A DNA stretch of 64,000 bases from Heliopora coerulea (taxonomy: Eukaryota > Cnidaria > Anthozoa > Scleralcyonacea > Helioporidae): positions 868,001 to 932,000 of the forward strand of contig JASJOG010000107.1 in assembly GCA_030142905.1 (NCBI GenBank), in the 5' to 3' direction. The position numbers and the translations under genes are program-made. Within the stretch, counting starts at the first letter, position 1, and every line of letters begins with the position of its first letter. The notes under the pieces were generated by a model. That model saw nothing but the letters and a program-made list of their open reading frames with translations, was not told the origin of the DNA and did no database searches. Shown piece after piece: positions 35,632 to 50,600 of this stretch.

Positions 35632-38600
35632 GTAAGTTACGAGTTGTAGTTCACTAAAACATAACAAACAGATTAGGGATTACAGAAGCGGTAATTTTTT
35701 TTTTGTCTGAAACAAACTGACAGGTCATTTGAGCGCTGAAAACAGGAACTTTGCGTTCAACTCCCCAGTCACCGCGATGTTGCCCGTTCCTGTGAGTTGC
35801 CAAAGGTCAGATTGGTCAAAAATGTATTTAAAAGTATTTATTCAAGCATCAAATATGCGAATGAAGATGTTACTGTTTCTTCTGTCTTTAGTATTAAAGT
35901 TATTACTTCCTGAGATTATGCTCTAACATAACATGTCTTTCTGGGACAAGTGTTACATTTCACCATATCAATAGCCCTAAGTTCTGTCAAGCTAAACTGT
36001 TAAACAAATCAGTTTGGCGGCGAACAAAACATGTTTAGATTGAAGGCACTTTCTTTGGCTTAATTTTAATCAACTCTTTCCTTGTTATATCACAGCAACT
36101 GTGCAAATACCAACCATAGCTAAAGTGAATGCTAGATCACCCCTGGTGGTTTCCTTGTCTTTCTCTAAAGATAGCACAGCGATTATGTCTCCATGTCACC
36201 TCCGGTCTTCTCAAAACCTGCAAAGATTTTAAAAATTACAGATTTTCTCCCGTGGCTGATCGCGTCAAGTAACGAAGCCACCTGTTAATTGCTTAATTTC
36301 GTGACTAAATTCAAACCTAAAACGCAATATATTTTAAACGCTTGAATGAAATAATTTGTTTTAGACGCTTGAGTATACACCAGGCAATCTATATGAATAA
36401 ACTTGCGTGAACCCTGTACGGAGTTCTTTATCCAAAAGAAGAAAAAAAAAAGCGTTGAGGAAATTATTCCAATTTGACTTTACCGATTAAACCATAATTT
36501 CACCGTTTACCACTGGGATTTCAGTCCTTCCAGTGAGTAAAATACTAAGATAGCATGACCTTCTGTTATGCTATTATATTTGTGTTTCTTCTCAAAGAAA
36601 AGAAGTAATTTGTGAAAAATATCGTTTGATAATCTTGAGAATACACTGACAATTGCCTACTGCTGACCTTTGAATTCATTTGTTCATTCAAGGTAATAAT
36701 CTTCAGTGTATATAATAATTAATGGGAAAGCTGGAGCAAATGCTTCAATATTCATGTAGAGATATTGCATACCAACCATATTTTCATTACACCAACTATT
36801 TATTGCAAGTGAAATACATAGCCTTAAAGAATGAAAATAAGAACTGCTCTAAAGGTCCAATAATCTGTACTAACACAAGTGTTTGAAATCGTCAAATTTT
36901 GTAGTGGCATTAAAGAATTGGTCTCATTCACCAAATTTTTGTAATTTGCATAAATTAAATGGTATTAACCTTTTGAAATGCATGTTGCTGTGGAATGCAC
37001 TTATGCACTTTGTTCATTATTCCATTCAAAAAAATTTGTTTAGATTAAACTCCTGTCCAGGTAATTTTTCTGCAATTGGTTTCAAGAATCTGGTTAGTTT
37101 AAGTGACAATTCTTACCTAGTTATGACTTGGTAATCAATTTGTCAGTATGACTGGTTGAGCCATCACAAAAGTTTGAATGTAATAGGATTTATTTAAGAC
37201 TCATCTTTGGCTATTAAGTTATATCAACACCTTTTTTCCAGCTATTTGCCAAGACAAATACTGAGTTGATACTTTGTTGAAAGAATCTAGATCATTTGAT
37301 GATATTCTCGTGGGAATCTTATGCTCTGAAAGCATTTCTCAAGGTTATATGAAGTTCAAGTAACAAATTACTAAGTTATGTTTTAAAAGCTGTTCACCTG
37401 TTTGGTACTGGTTGTTTTTTTAAGAATTAGATGAGTAAATTTCCTGTTATTCAGATGAGCTAGATTACCAGACACATGAAAATGTGTCTGAGCATTTGTT
37501 TTGTTTTTTCCTTGTTCTCCAACCCAAATTGGAGTAAAACTTGATGTGAACTTGTCGTCATCATTCAGTGAATTGTTAATGCTAGACTGAATTCATTGCA
37601 TTGGCTTCATTACCAGGTTTATTTACTTAAGTTTGAATTTTAGCTCTGTGTGTGTGATCTTTAAACCAATCTGTTTTCATTTTAAGTCTCTTGTTTTTTC
37701 CAAATCTGTTGTATTGTGGTCTCAGGGTCATCTCATAATCCCTAATAATTAATCTTCCATAAGTGTACTTAAAATTTGAGAAGCAGAAGAAGAATTTGAA
37801 TATATCTGTACTGTTCTGTGGTACAGTTTAGGTGGCACAATTGTTGCCATGTGTTGTTGTCTTGAAGTTCACCCATTCATATTAAAAAATGCCTTTGGTG
37901 TCATTAAGAATGTATTTCAATGAGCCTTTAACATCATAAATATACCTTTTGTTTATTTTTACATCAGCTAATCTTCAAGTTTTAATCCTACAGAATTGAG
38001 AGGCTGAAATTTTGAAAATGCCTGAACTGAACAAGGTCAATCCTGTGACATAATAACCTTGAAGCAATTGTAAATTGACTTTTTGACGTGCATACATTAA
38101 ATGAATGCAAACCTTATCTATACGCAACATTAAAAAGGCTAAAATTGAGGTGTATATATGGACGTGATCACGTTGATCAAAAATATTCCATTTCGTGAGT
38201 TTTAACTTGAATCTTTTAACATTTTTTACCTTACATATAGACAACACTTATGGAGAACTCAATTATAAAGGCTCAACGTAGTTTTTAATTAGTTTTATTC
38301 TGAACATTCATGAAATTCTTTAAAAGAGTGAAGCCTGCACCTTGAGTAGTTTGAAACATTTCCAATAAATATGAAGAGTGAAACTATAGTACTTCAATAT
38401 TTAACGCAAGATACAACCAAAATTCACGCCTCTTCCTTCTCAGGAATGTTTCAGTTTATTGGCAGTTTATTTCAGCAGTCTGCTCTAAGATTTGCTGGCT
38501 CGCGTGATAGGTGGAATAGTGGAGAGTTTTAAGCAGACCTCAACTGCCGAATTCACAGTTTAAGTCTTTAATTTGACGGCAACTTTTATTATTGTACTCC

Positions 38601-41600
38601 TACTAACGTCAAACTGTTGCTCTGGCTAACGTGCGACGATTCCCCTCGTCAAGGGGAAAGATGTCGGGCCGGAAATGGCCTCTATTGAGTTTCACTCTGT
38701 TCAAAGGTTCATGATTAAACCAACGAAATTCACTCTTTTTTTCTATTCGAGCAGCGTACTGCTAGTGCAAACAAGATGAGGGAACTAAGATTCCCTCCGC
38801 TTTGTGCTGCAGTTTTTATATCATTAATTAAATGATTGATTTGAATACTTGACTATGATGGGCATTGGCAGAGGGGTTTAGTTTGCGAATAGGAAGACAT
38901 TTTGGATAAACATATAGGGAGATTTGGTGTGAAACGGTGAGATGAGGAAATAGTTTACTGAAGCCGTGTAACCGATTTCAGAATAAAGAACGATGAACCA
39001 AGACGTTGAAAGGCGAAGGATCAGAGCGTTTTTTTCCCCATCTCAGTGCCTCTTAATATCAACCTTGCTCCACTTTCTTCTTTCTGATTTTCTTCCACAG
39101 TTTAGCCTGTCACCTCACTTTTATATCCGGTGTTTATGTTTTTCAGTATTACAAGTAATACAATCCTACGAAACTACCCACATATTCAGGGTAGTAACGT
39201 CCGCTTATAGTTATTAGGTCGGTATATTTGCAGTATTCTTGCAGCTTCCTAAATTGATAGGTTATGTATAGACCTTATAATGGAAAGAAACGTTGTTAAA
39301 TTAGCAAAGCCAGGTCTACCAGGAAAAGGTTAGACCACGCTAAGCTCAACAGCTTGCCGTGGGAAATGTAAGAAAAACAAAAACAATGTCATTATGTTAC
39401 TGTTACTACTTACTATTTTACTACTACAGTCTAACTATGTCCTATACTAAAGTCTTTGAAAAAGCTAATAACGGAGGAGGTTAGCGGTTTATAATAAAAG
39501 AGACTATTTAGTCGTAAAAGTGAGGAAAAGAAGAGCTTTTTCTTACGTTATTTGGCAATGTATGCCAAGTCCTTGTGCCGTCATAGCTCCAGCATTGTTT
39601 TAGGATCTCAGTTTTCAGTTTTGGCCAAACCGACTTTGTAGAAAGATCTCGTGAATTATAATTCCAATGACTGGTATCGCTTAAGGGTTGAAATAATCGG
39701 GAAATTTGGCTCAGCGCAAGACCATGAAAGACTTGGTACGTTATTTTGGACTTTCTGTGCACTTTCTAGTCGTGTAGCCTCGACCATCCAAGCGAATTTT
39801 GGCCATTTTCCGGTTACCCGTTCTTCATTGCCTTGCTTCGTGCCTTCGTAGTAATTCTTGTGGCCTTAGTTTTAATTTTCTGCAGCCCTTCAAAGAGTAC
39901 ATTACCTGGTGAAACCCTACAACGCTGCAGTGTTCAAAATATGGTCTTAACAAAGCGTTACATTACGCTACGTATATAACGCTAGGCGTTATATAGCACG
40001 CTAGAACATAGATGTTTTAAGCTATATAGTCAATGTGCCTTTCCCATCTAAGGAACTGGGCAACTTAGACACCAAGTACTCGACTACGCAAGCGATCATG
40101 ACGAAAAAGCGTCCTTATTTCCTCATCTGAGAAACCTCCGCCCAAACTCAGGACCTTCCCTCCGGAAAACGTTGACTTCCGACCTTATATTGACCACCTT
40201 AAACTTATATAAAAAGAAGACAACTCCGAACATTAGCATCTTGCAAAACCAGGATATGAGTTAATAAACAAGACGAGAAAACGTTTCAGGTTATATTTCC
40301 ACCAAGCATATATGGCAAGCAATCCTAACGTTGTTGGGTGGCTCAGGGGGGTTAAACCGCTTGAACCCCCTGGACCCGCCACTGAGCATTAAGAAGACAA
40401 TATTTTGTATTCAAGATCAGTATCAAAAGATACCATACATGTCTCGCCTCCCAGACTGTTTGGGAGTCTCCCTGAATTTGGCCACTTCTCCCGATTTCAC
40501 GAGAGCAGGCTTTTATCTCCCGAAACTAATGAAACACCAGGGACAATTGAAGGTATTGTTGGTTATCCCCACTCAAATGCAGCTACGGAAAGAGTTTTTT
40601 TGATGGTGAAAAAGATCTGCAGCGACCAAAAATAATCACAGCGATCAACAATATGCTGCGCTGAAGTCTCACCCGCGAGATGAAGATTTATTGAAACGGC
40701 TAAAACAGTTTACAATTGTATTTCAGAATCATCTTCAGAGATATACATGAAGAGTAGATCTCTGAGCATGATTCTGAAATAGAATTGAAACGCTACACAT
40801 CCTCTGATGGATAAGCGTTAAGTTGTCACGAGAATATCTCGTGACAACTTAACGTGGATAAAAACTCGCCTCCAATCCCTGTGAAGTCGATAGCTTAACA
40901 GGCAGAGCGGCGGACCGGTATCCCGAAGGTGCTAGTTTAAATCCCGCTCAAATCAACGTTTTTCAGTTGACTTCGACAGTATCAGGTTGTCATGCAAAAT
41001 TTCAGGTGACAATGATTCACTAATTCACTTCGAAAATCGTCATTTTTAAAAGCAGTTCGTAGACTTTGCTGAGCAAGTAATCGCCATCCTCTTTCTAAAT
41101 ACCATACAACCTCATTTTATTTATTGCTTGTTTATTTATTTATTAATTAAATTATTTGTTTATTTATTTATTACTTTTTAAAAACTTTTTTGCATCGAAT
41201 TGTGCTGTTTATTTGTTAGCCCTTTCTGTGATCCTATACCGAGTAAAACCGAGCGTCGTGTTTAAACAGTGTTAGTCACTGACATTTTGACAGGTCTATT
41301 CAACCAAAAAACAGGCATTTAATATGTATTCTCTAGAATTACCGACGAAACCTTTCTAATTAAAATGCTCTTCAGTTTTAGTTCAGACCAAGCCGTTCTC
41401 TGTACACAAACTGTGAGTTGAACTGTGTTTAATAAGCACTGCTCAGCGTGCAAGAACCTTGAAAATGGGCACAGTGTTGATAATACAAAAGCAAGGCGTG
41501 CTCGTATTGTTTTTTCAAAATTACTGGTTGCCACCGTAAATGAATTTGAAAAGCGGCATGTCGTTTAACGTGATGATGAACTCTGAGTTGCTGTCTTATC

Positions 41601-44600
41601 ACTTGTACCATGTGCAGTCAGTCTGGGCCCGTTTGTTTGTTCCTCATACCGTCGTTATCTCGTCCAAAATCACGAGTGGCATGTGATACGAACGTCCTTG
41701 ATGCCTTAAGATAAATGTTTAGTTAAGGTGAAAACAAGCAGGGACTCTGGGAGGTGTAAAAATATCAGTCTCGAGTGGTTCATCTCCAGCGTTCCACCGA
41801 CGGTCGTCGTTTGACGTCTTCGTACCGTCTTGTTTTGAAGCAAATTTTACCAGCGGCTACTACTAACGTAAGTCGAGTGTATTACAAACTGAGTGACGCG
41901 GTGTTTTTTTTTCAAATACTTGTTAGTGGAAAAAACAAAGCACCAGTGCTAGTGTCCTAGTGCTCATCAGTTCATACAGTGCGGTAGCAGTGCAAGTTAT
42001 GGGCTCCATTGGTAGTGGAACAAGATTTTATTGTGAAGGACAAAGCAAATTAAGATAAAGTGTTGTGGCCGATAATATTCTATCTCAGTTCTCGTCAGTT
42101 TCTATCTCACCTTGGTAGTATAATAAGACATGTAAGGTGGTCCTCGTCGTTTAGATAATAAAAAATATTTTGAAAAGCAAGGCTAGTGGTTGGTTAATGA
42201 TGGTATATATAGGAAGTGATTGGAACTAGGTTATTTATATGTATCGAAAAGTCACAGCTACTTTGGTTTTTAACCTCTTGGTCTGACCAACAGGCTGATC
42301 TTGCCTTCAGTTGCCTCACCAGCTGAGTGGCAAAGAGTTTGAGGCGGTAGGTTCAATGCAATCCGTTGCAATTGCAAACCTATGCTTGGTCATTTGTCAC
42401 CGATGAATAAAGAACTTAGGTACAATAGCTTTATGTAGCTGGGAAGTGCTAACCATTGACAATACCGTAACAGGCAAACAAAATTGTAATTAACTGATAA
42501 GTAATGAAGGACTTGTCTGCACAGCTGTACTGTTTTCACATCGATACACTTATTTTGTTATTGCTATCTGAACTCCACAGTCCTTTATTCTTGGTGGTGT
42601 AGGTTTGTTTGTATGTATATTTTTCTAGGTTTACGGGGTATATTTCTGTTCTCGCAGCGCCAACGTGCGTAGTTTGGTCATGCAAAGTTCAGGTCTGCTC
42701 AGCTTTGAGCGTAATCCGTTTCACCTCTTTTTTCGTTGAGGCGAAATGGTATTGTTAGTAAATGCTAAATCACTGAGTGCATAGCCAGTGTTGAAAGGAA
42801 TTTTGTAGAAATTCTACCGAAACTTACATTGGTATTACCTGGGACCTATTGATTTTCTCATTTGTTGTCTGTCACAGCGGTTTGAGTGACTTGCGGTTCT
42901 GCCGACAGCATTGAGTTTTAATTTCCTCCTGTCATTCTCTCATTCCAGTATTTTACAATATTCTCTCCGGCTTCCAGGAAGTGTACTACTTACGTAGCGA
43001 ACCACTGGCCTAGTTAGTTTTCGCACGAAAGAAAATACGGAAATAAATTCTTCAAATAGAACGGAATATTTGAAAGGATTTGTCATTAACTCCGTGTAAT
43101 ACCACACACTAAGAAGTAAACATCACTGTTGTGTTGGTATGGCTCATGGAATTTTTAGCTGCTGAAATGAATACGCCTCATTGTCTATTTTATCGTTCAG
43201 TTTGATCTCAAGAACGTAGTAATCGATCAAATCATCACAAGAATCCTTCCGGCTTTGTTCTCGCTGAAATAACTGCTCGTAGTTGATTTAAATTTCATTA
43301 TGTTAGCCTAGTTTCCTTACTGATAACTTTTAAAACGCCTGTCATTCAAACGGTATTTTCACTACGGGTGTTTTGATACTATGGCGCAGTAAATTGATGA
43401 TATCGCGTTTCGAAACCACTAAAGTACAGCCCCAGGAATGTGTTTTTTTCCTTTTCGTTGGTATTCCTGTCTCTCAGTGACGTGCCGAGGGTTGAATTCC
43501 CCTTGACTAGATAACACAAGGAATGAAGAATGACTGCACTAGAGGAACGGTGTGACTTATTTAGGTGAAAGTTTATCGTTCATGACTGATTAAAAACTTT
43601 CACCCCATCGGTTTGATAATTCATAAAAAGTCAGTTACAAAACCACATGAGTCGACTCATGTTTATTTCTCTTCTGTTCGCATTCTGTCCAAGTCCCCAA
43701 ACAGTAGCTGTCGCACGAGTCCCGGGTAGGAAGTTTACACCACACTATGACACCACGCGAGACGTTTCTTCGTATGCACCTGTACCTTGAACAAGAAAGC
43801 TTGACACTTAAATCTTGGACAAGGTTTGACACTCACGTTCTGGAGGGAAACAGATCGTTCAGGGACGCCTGAATGAAGGAAGGCCTTACTCCCGGTGAGG
43901 GATGTATCTTTCACCTGTTGTCAATATATCAGGCTGTTTTCTTCGATGAAACCCGATTCAAGTGGTCGTCATTTTTATACAGTATGCCCGTCTCTAGGTG
44001 TAGTGACGCTTTGCCAACTGATTGCACGTAAAAACGGTGTCGAGAACTTTGTGTGTGCGTGTGCGTATGTGTTTGTGTGTGGGCAGGTGGTGGGTGGGCA
44101 AATATCTTTGGCAGAAAGGCGAACTTAAAGTATTCAGTTGACATGCATTGCACACATTTTTTCTGACAAAACTTGTTGAGCATGCAAATGTGATTGAGAC
44201 TGGACGGTACACTGAGACTAAAGCGTTGGCTCGGCTCTCTTCCAGTGATGCCACGAAGCTATGCAAAAAGCTAGGGAAGGGATGACTGTGATATGGGTTC
44301 ACCCACATTCCAAGGTTTAGATGATAATGAATCCTAGATCTCCCTGATTGATGGATATTGCACATTCAGTTTTCAAGACGTTAATCTTTATGGACGTGCG
44401 GGAAATGTTTTGGTGCCGTACCAAAAATTCTTGTAATGTAATCCGGATCCGTTTGAAGCAGATGAAACGATTTGAGTTCATATTACGACTCATAAATGGA
44501 AGATATTTGGTGTAGACAACGCAGCAGCGAAGATTGAGGTGAAGTAATGATTTGTGAGACATGGACAAGATTATTAGTATACGTAAAAAGTAAATAGGTT

Positions 44601-47600
44601 TGTCAGTGAAGAATGAAATGACGAAAGGACTTTTTCTCATCCTACTTATCATTGCCAACTATTTTCAGTGATAACTGCAGCATGGTTGCCCTAGGATGAA
44701 GAGCTGTCACGGTCGCATATAACTTTGAGGACTCTTTATGATATGTGAGAGACCAGAACAATCGTTTGGCTGCGCTGCACGCCATCACATGGTATGCTGT
44801 GTAAAGAAAGACTCGCGTGATCTAAACAACGTATTTTGATTGTGGGCTCGCTACCTCTTGCTTAGGTCATTTGTGAGGAAATATAATAAATGGTTGCTAA
44901 AGAAAATAGTGGGGTGGAGATGAAAGGAATGCCATTGCCGATGTCGAGACGTACTCAACAAAACAAGACTTTATGACACTTGTCTTACCCTTTTTGAACC
45001 AAAAATAAAGCCCGTAGATTTTGGATCCGTAGGACTGGTTCATTATTCGTTATTGCGTTTGCTATCTTGCCGTTTATTGAGTGTACGTTTTGGTAAGTCT
45101 GTAGCTTTTCGTGACCTTCGCTTTCTCTTTAGTTTCAGATAAACCAAAACCAAGGAAAACAAGGACAGAAAAACAAAATGGAATCAGAGTCAACGGCCGG
45201 TTATACTTCAGACGAGGACTGCCAAATAGCGGGCAACGAAAACTTCGTAGAATTTACCAAGTCAGAGGAGGATCTTTCTACGAAAAAGCTTGCCAAGTCC
45301 GGAGGGGATACAGTTAATAGCGGCTATTTATTTCACAAAGAAACCGATGGATTACGCCGGAGATGGTGTGTGCTGGATGGTCAAGTACTAAAATGTTATA
45401 AACGACAGAATCAGCATCTAGCTTTCGAAGTGAACTTTTGCGAGTGGAGTTTCTCCGCCATCCAGGGACGTGTAGGGAAAATGTTCGCGATAAGGCTCTC
45501 ATGTGCCAAGGGTCCAACAAGCCACCTTTTTGCTTCGCCTAAAGCCGAAGTCTGCGCTTCCTGGATGATGAAATTTAGCTCAGCCGGAGTTCAACTTCAG
45601 GACGATATTCTCCGTGAGGTTTCATTAAATCAACAGAAAAATAACAAAACCACGTGGGATTTGGGACGCGCCAATTTCATAGAAAAGGATGCGTTCCGGA
45701 GTGATTTACTAGAGGCGCTGGAGTACATAGAAAGAAGCAAGAGCGCGCATATTTTGCCCAAACGCAGCTCGTATAGTTTCAAGGAACTGGACGTTCTTAA
45801 GAAGCTGAAAACTTCGTTGGTTTCCAAGAAGGCCGAGAGTAAGTTAAACCGGAGGAAGACGTGGAGTGCCGGATCGTTTCCGAATCATATCGCTGTGGTC
45901 GAGGGTTTTCGGAAACCTGGTTCCCTGTCGAATGGTTGCGGTTTGCCGTCGGGAAAAGACGATCAGAACGAGGCGGAGATGAACCAACCCGATAAGGTAG
46001 GCTTACCGTTGAATTGAACCCAGTCACGGGTGGATCCGAGGCCATTTAGAACTTTTGATGCGTTTTACCCCCTCAAAGTCCAAGTCTAGGTCCACCGAAG
46101 AGCCCAATTATTAACTTATGACAGAATATAAACACGAAAGGTGGATTGCCTTGTCCTTCAGCTGGCCCAGTATTAGACTAGAATACTAAAAGTTGTCAGT
46201 TGATAACCTGGCAGTTTAATTGGCAGAATGTTGGAGCTAGGTCTACGATATGAAAGCCTGCAGGTAAGTAATCTTTAAAGTCAGTCCATCGCGTGTAGAA
46301 CTCGGTTTTTGAACGAGGATATCATGCAATGTTGTGCATGGAATGTGGACGAGGCTGTTGCTTGGAGTATAGATTTTGTGTGACTGAACTGTTGAAGTCT
46401 GCCAGTAGTTGGCATTGCTTTTAGCTTCGTGCTGAACCACAGCTTAAAGTGTTTTTAAGTTGAACTACAACTTCAGTGTTCCGGTAATTACGGCAGGATT
46501 TCTGATAACGTTGGCGAATGATTACCTTGGGGACTTGCTCTTTCTTGCCCGTGAAGGGCCCTGGTGCCTTTCCTGCCTCTAATCCGCTAAAGTTTACATC
46601 GTTATGTAGAAAGTGATTGTCCCCTTGGACGACAAAATCTAAACTTCAATCACAGGAGATCAGTGCACCTTCACAATCTTGGTCATTCGACGAAGATATT
46701 TCACCTTTCTCTCTTATTGCTTAATTTGGACGCTGCTATTGGCTCCATGGTGAGAGATGGTAAATATCCAAATATTAAAAAATGACGATGCACCCTGATG
46801 AACGGTCTTCTCTCGCTAATATTTCCTCTTCTGATCTTAGCAGTTAAACTTGCCCGTATTTCGTAACACTCTGCCTACACTCATACCTTTTTTCATATCG
46901 ATTATAAAACACTAATTTCGGGCGTAATCGCTGATGGGTAATATCTCCTTATGTCATAAATCATTTCTTCAAACAATCGTTACAAATTGCCGTGATTGAT
47001 ATTACGCAAGAGGTTAATAACTCCTGAAGAAACCTTGTGGATAGGAAAATAAATTTTTCATGATAATCTGACACTGCCGAAGTCAACTGAAAAATGTTAA
47101 CTCGAGCGGGATTTGAACTCGCATCTTCAAATCGGGATACCGGTCCGCCGCTCTGTCTTTCAAGCTATCGAGTCCGCAGGGATTGGAGGCGAGTTTTTAT
47201 CCAACTTAAGTGCACGAGATATTCCCGCGACAACTTAACGCTTATCCATGAGAGGATGTGCAGTGTTTCAATTGTATTTGATTGATTTGTCTCCGCTTGT
47301 CGAGTAAAATCGTCTGGCTTTAGCCAGAGTAAACTTTAAAAGTCGGGTAAGGACCGGAAAAGGTTGAGACGTCGTCAGGAAGGCTGAGGGGAACCTCTTT
47401 CCCCCAAAAGTCGAAAAAGATTAAATTATGGAGTAATTAAGCTATGATTTCGTATTAGAATGCTTTCTTTTTCTTTTTTTCGCTTGCTGTTAAGTTTTTA
47501 TAAGTCATTGACATTGTATTCTTAGTTTTACCTGGTTTTAATCCTCTAGTGTAAGTTCAAATTTTGTTCTTGTTCGAATTAATCATTTCTATTATTTAGC

Positions 47601-50600
47601 TGGGAAAATTTTCTTGCACCAGGGGGTTTGAAGCTATTTAACCGGTAAATAAAAGCCCTTTCTGTTTCTTTCTCGTTTGCTCTTGTTCCTATTTCCGCTT
47701 TTCACTTGCAAGAGAATGTTCAAAATGTTTGGTATTCATTTTGAAACTTTGCATATACGTAATAATTTCGTGCACTAAGTCATTTGTAAACAAGGCTCTC
47801 AGGAAAGTGCTTTTCCTGACAAATCACGGATGTTAAAGCCAACTAGCGGATCATAATTATACTTTGATTCTTTTCGCTGTCCTCGCTGCCCAACCCAAGT
47901 TTACGTTTCTTTGTGGTGTGTGCCACAAATTCTCCCACCGCCTGGTTAAAGAGTTACCCGGAGTTGTAACGGACCAAACTTTTTTCGATACTTCGTTTAA
48001 TTCCTGATGGCGAATGTGGTCGTAACTTCCTTGAAGAGCTTGATGGCGTCAGAAAGACATGAAAATGTTTCAATCAAGCTTTGTAAAAATACTGCGCTTC
48101 TTAATGCGGTAAGAGTGAAACTCCTCTGTTTAGTTGTGTTTAAGGTAGTCCTTGAGTTGGTATTTCATAGAGGTCGTGATTCACTACGAAGCTTGTCACA
48201 ATGAAGTAAATGTAACGTGGCACTTTGAGCGAAATTGACCAAAGTGAGAATGTAAAGTTGTGCGGAGGATGTATCGTTACACCAAACTAATTAAAGTACG
48301 CGCTGCATTTAAATTGAGTCTAAATTGGAAAAAAAACTAATATAAAACCAGTAAAGAAAGAGGTTTTTATCGGTTATATTGCTGTTTGTTGAAGTAAGGT
48401 ACAATTAGAAAATAAGACTCTGAGTGGCGATGGAAGTCCCGGCCAGAAATATTGGAATGATTTCAAGAACGTGATGCGGATCTACACGAGTTACGCAAAA
48501 CATGATAGCATGTTTGTAATGCTCGCCAGCAGACACTTCTGGACTCATACAAGATGAAACCGATAAAACAAGAGTAATTTTAGAAATCCTTTGAGAGGAT
48601 GACCACGTGGTAAAAAGTATTTCAGATTGGCATTGATATTAGCCTCGTTTGATCACGATATCGTTTGGCTGGAAACATTTTGCTCAATACATGAGCTTGC
48701 AAACTTCCAAACTCTTTGATTAAGAAGTCATTGTGATAACATGCTCATTGCGATTTATTATGAAGCTTTTGTAAGACGTCTCAGTTCATGCCGGTTAGTT
48801 AGCCAATGAATGTTTACCTTTGCTAGCTAGTTTTCGATGTGATAATACTTCTTCAAGGCGAGAGATGGAATGCTGAGCATGACTCATCCTGTATCTGGTC
48901 TTTCTAGTTATTTGAATTAAACAAATAGATAACCGGTGCATTGCAGTGGAAATGGGTGAACAATACAATGGTAGTCAAGGCGGGATGTGTAGTAGAACAA
49001 ACGTTTTGGTGTTCCGTTAATCAATGGAAGGGTGTTCGTGGTGCGTAATGTTGGGGTGTACGTTAACATTCAAGAAAAAATCTTTCCAGATCTTATTCAG
49101 CTTATTAACAGATTTAAGACTTGTAAGGAGACCGTAATACCCTGTGTGAAAATTCTTCACTCCAAGTGACATTGACCTTTGGTGATAAATAGCTCTTTCA
49201 ACTTTCACTTCATTGTCCATTAATTATCGTGTACTTTTGGCGGTCAAACTGAACTAACAATCTTGTCCGTCGTGAAATTTTATTTCTTCAAATGATGGCT
49301 ATCTAGTCTGCAAGCTAAACGTTCGACTGACTTGTTTAACCGGTAGCTAATGGATGTTCTTCCTGACGAGTTATTTGATACAGAAGGGCAGGAAAGTGAT
49401 CAGTATCTTCTCATCAGATATAACGGAAACTATAAATGAAACGTTGGTTAAAGACAGTGAGTGTTTCGCAGAGACTATGCCCTCCTAGTGTTACTGACAT
49501 GATGGACATGTTCATTATTTTACTGCTTTTCATCTTCACGTCACCTATTAAAAGCTGGCCTACATTTTACTGTAACTGCCAGTTTCTCATGCAATATTTC
49601 AAAATTACCACTGTCAGTCAGTCATTAAATGTGACCAACAGCTCTTTGTGACCAAAGGTAATTCAAAAGGAACGTGTCCTGACATGATTTTTGGCAACTT
49701 AGCAGGCTCCTCGTGATAGATGACAACAAACAGCGACTTGAAATTGCTCGCTTTGAGTTAGGATGACAAGCTAAGATGGGCCGGCCTGGGTTTTTTTAGC
49801 GGCTTCTTGTGGAAAAAAAGTCACGGAATTCAGATTTTTGCCAAATTGATTTTTAGATGGTTGTTAATTAATAAATTTCGAAAAATAAACGAGATTGTCG
49901 CGCATTCCGCTTATTGTCACCAGTTTACTTGACAGTGAGATCGGAAAAAAAAATCATGGAAAAGTCATGGAATTTGTTTCCCATGTTCCGTGTGAACCCT
50001 GAAAAGAAATTGCTCGTTTTATCGCTTACGTCATTTGGTCCCGCTATGAACATCCTTATTCCTTCATTCTCGTCGTACAAAATTTTTTTTCGTGGCGCTT
50101 GCGTCGCTCGCGTCCGGTTTACTGCTTTCAGCTTTTCTGGCGCGCATGTCTTGTGCAGTTATTTCGTATTATGTATGGGTGACCATTCATGTCTGGTTTT
50201 TGTTGCAGAGTCTTCCTGAGATTTTAACCAGCAGTGGTGTAGTAAAGATTGAAAAGCAAGATATTTCCGAACTGGGGAAATCAGTTGAGAATGTGGATCG
50301 CTTGTTACCAAGTGAAGGTGAGTGGAATAGTTGAGGAAGCACTTTAGCACCTCCGCCTAGCAATACACTAGCACTTGGCTAAGGTACTTAAACAGGCGAC
50401 AACTACCGGACGAACGTATCTTTGTTCAGTGAGCAAAATTGGCCGGAACTTTTACTTGTAAAGAATGTCTCTTTCACTTGCAACTTTTGAAGAATTCACC
50501 TCAACATTCAAACGTAGTATCTGAACATTCTCTTTCTTGGTGTCTCATGTTTTGTCTGTTACTGTCTCCGTAAAACGTACCGACGTCTCTACTCTCAGAC

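Noticed and set aside
40880..40950. Functional tRNA gene
   Set aside because: The acceptor stem does not pair, the B box is degenerate, and the sequence recurs with the same flanks at 47060-47290, so it is a SINE head.
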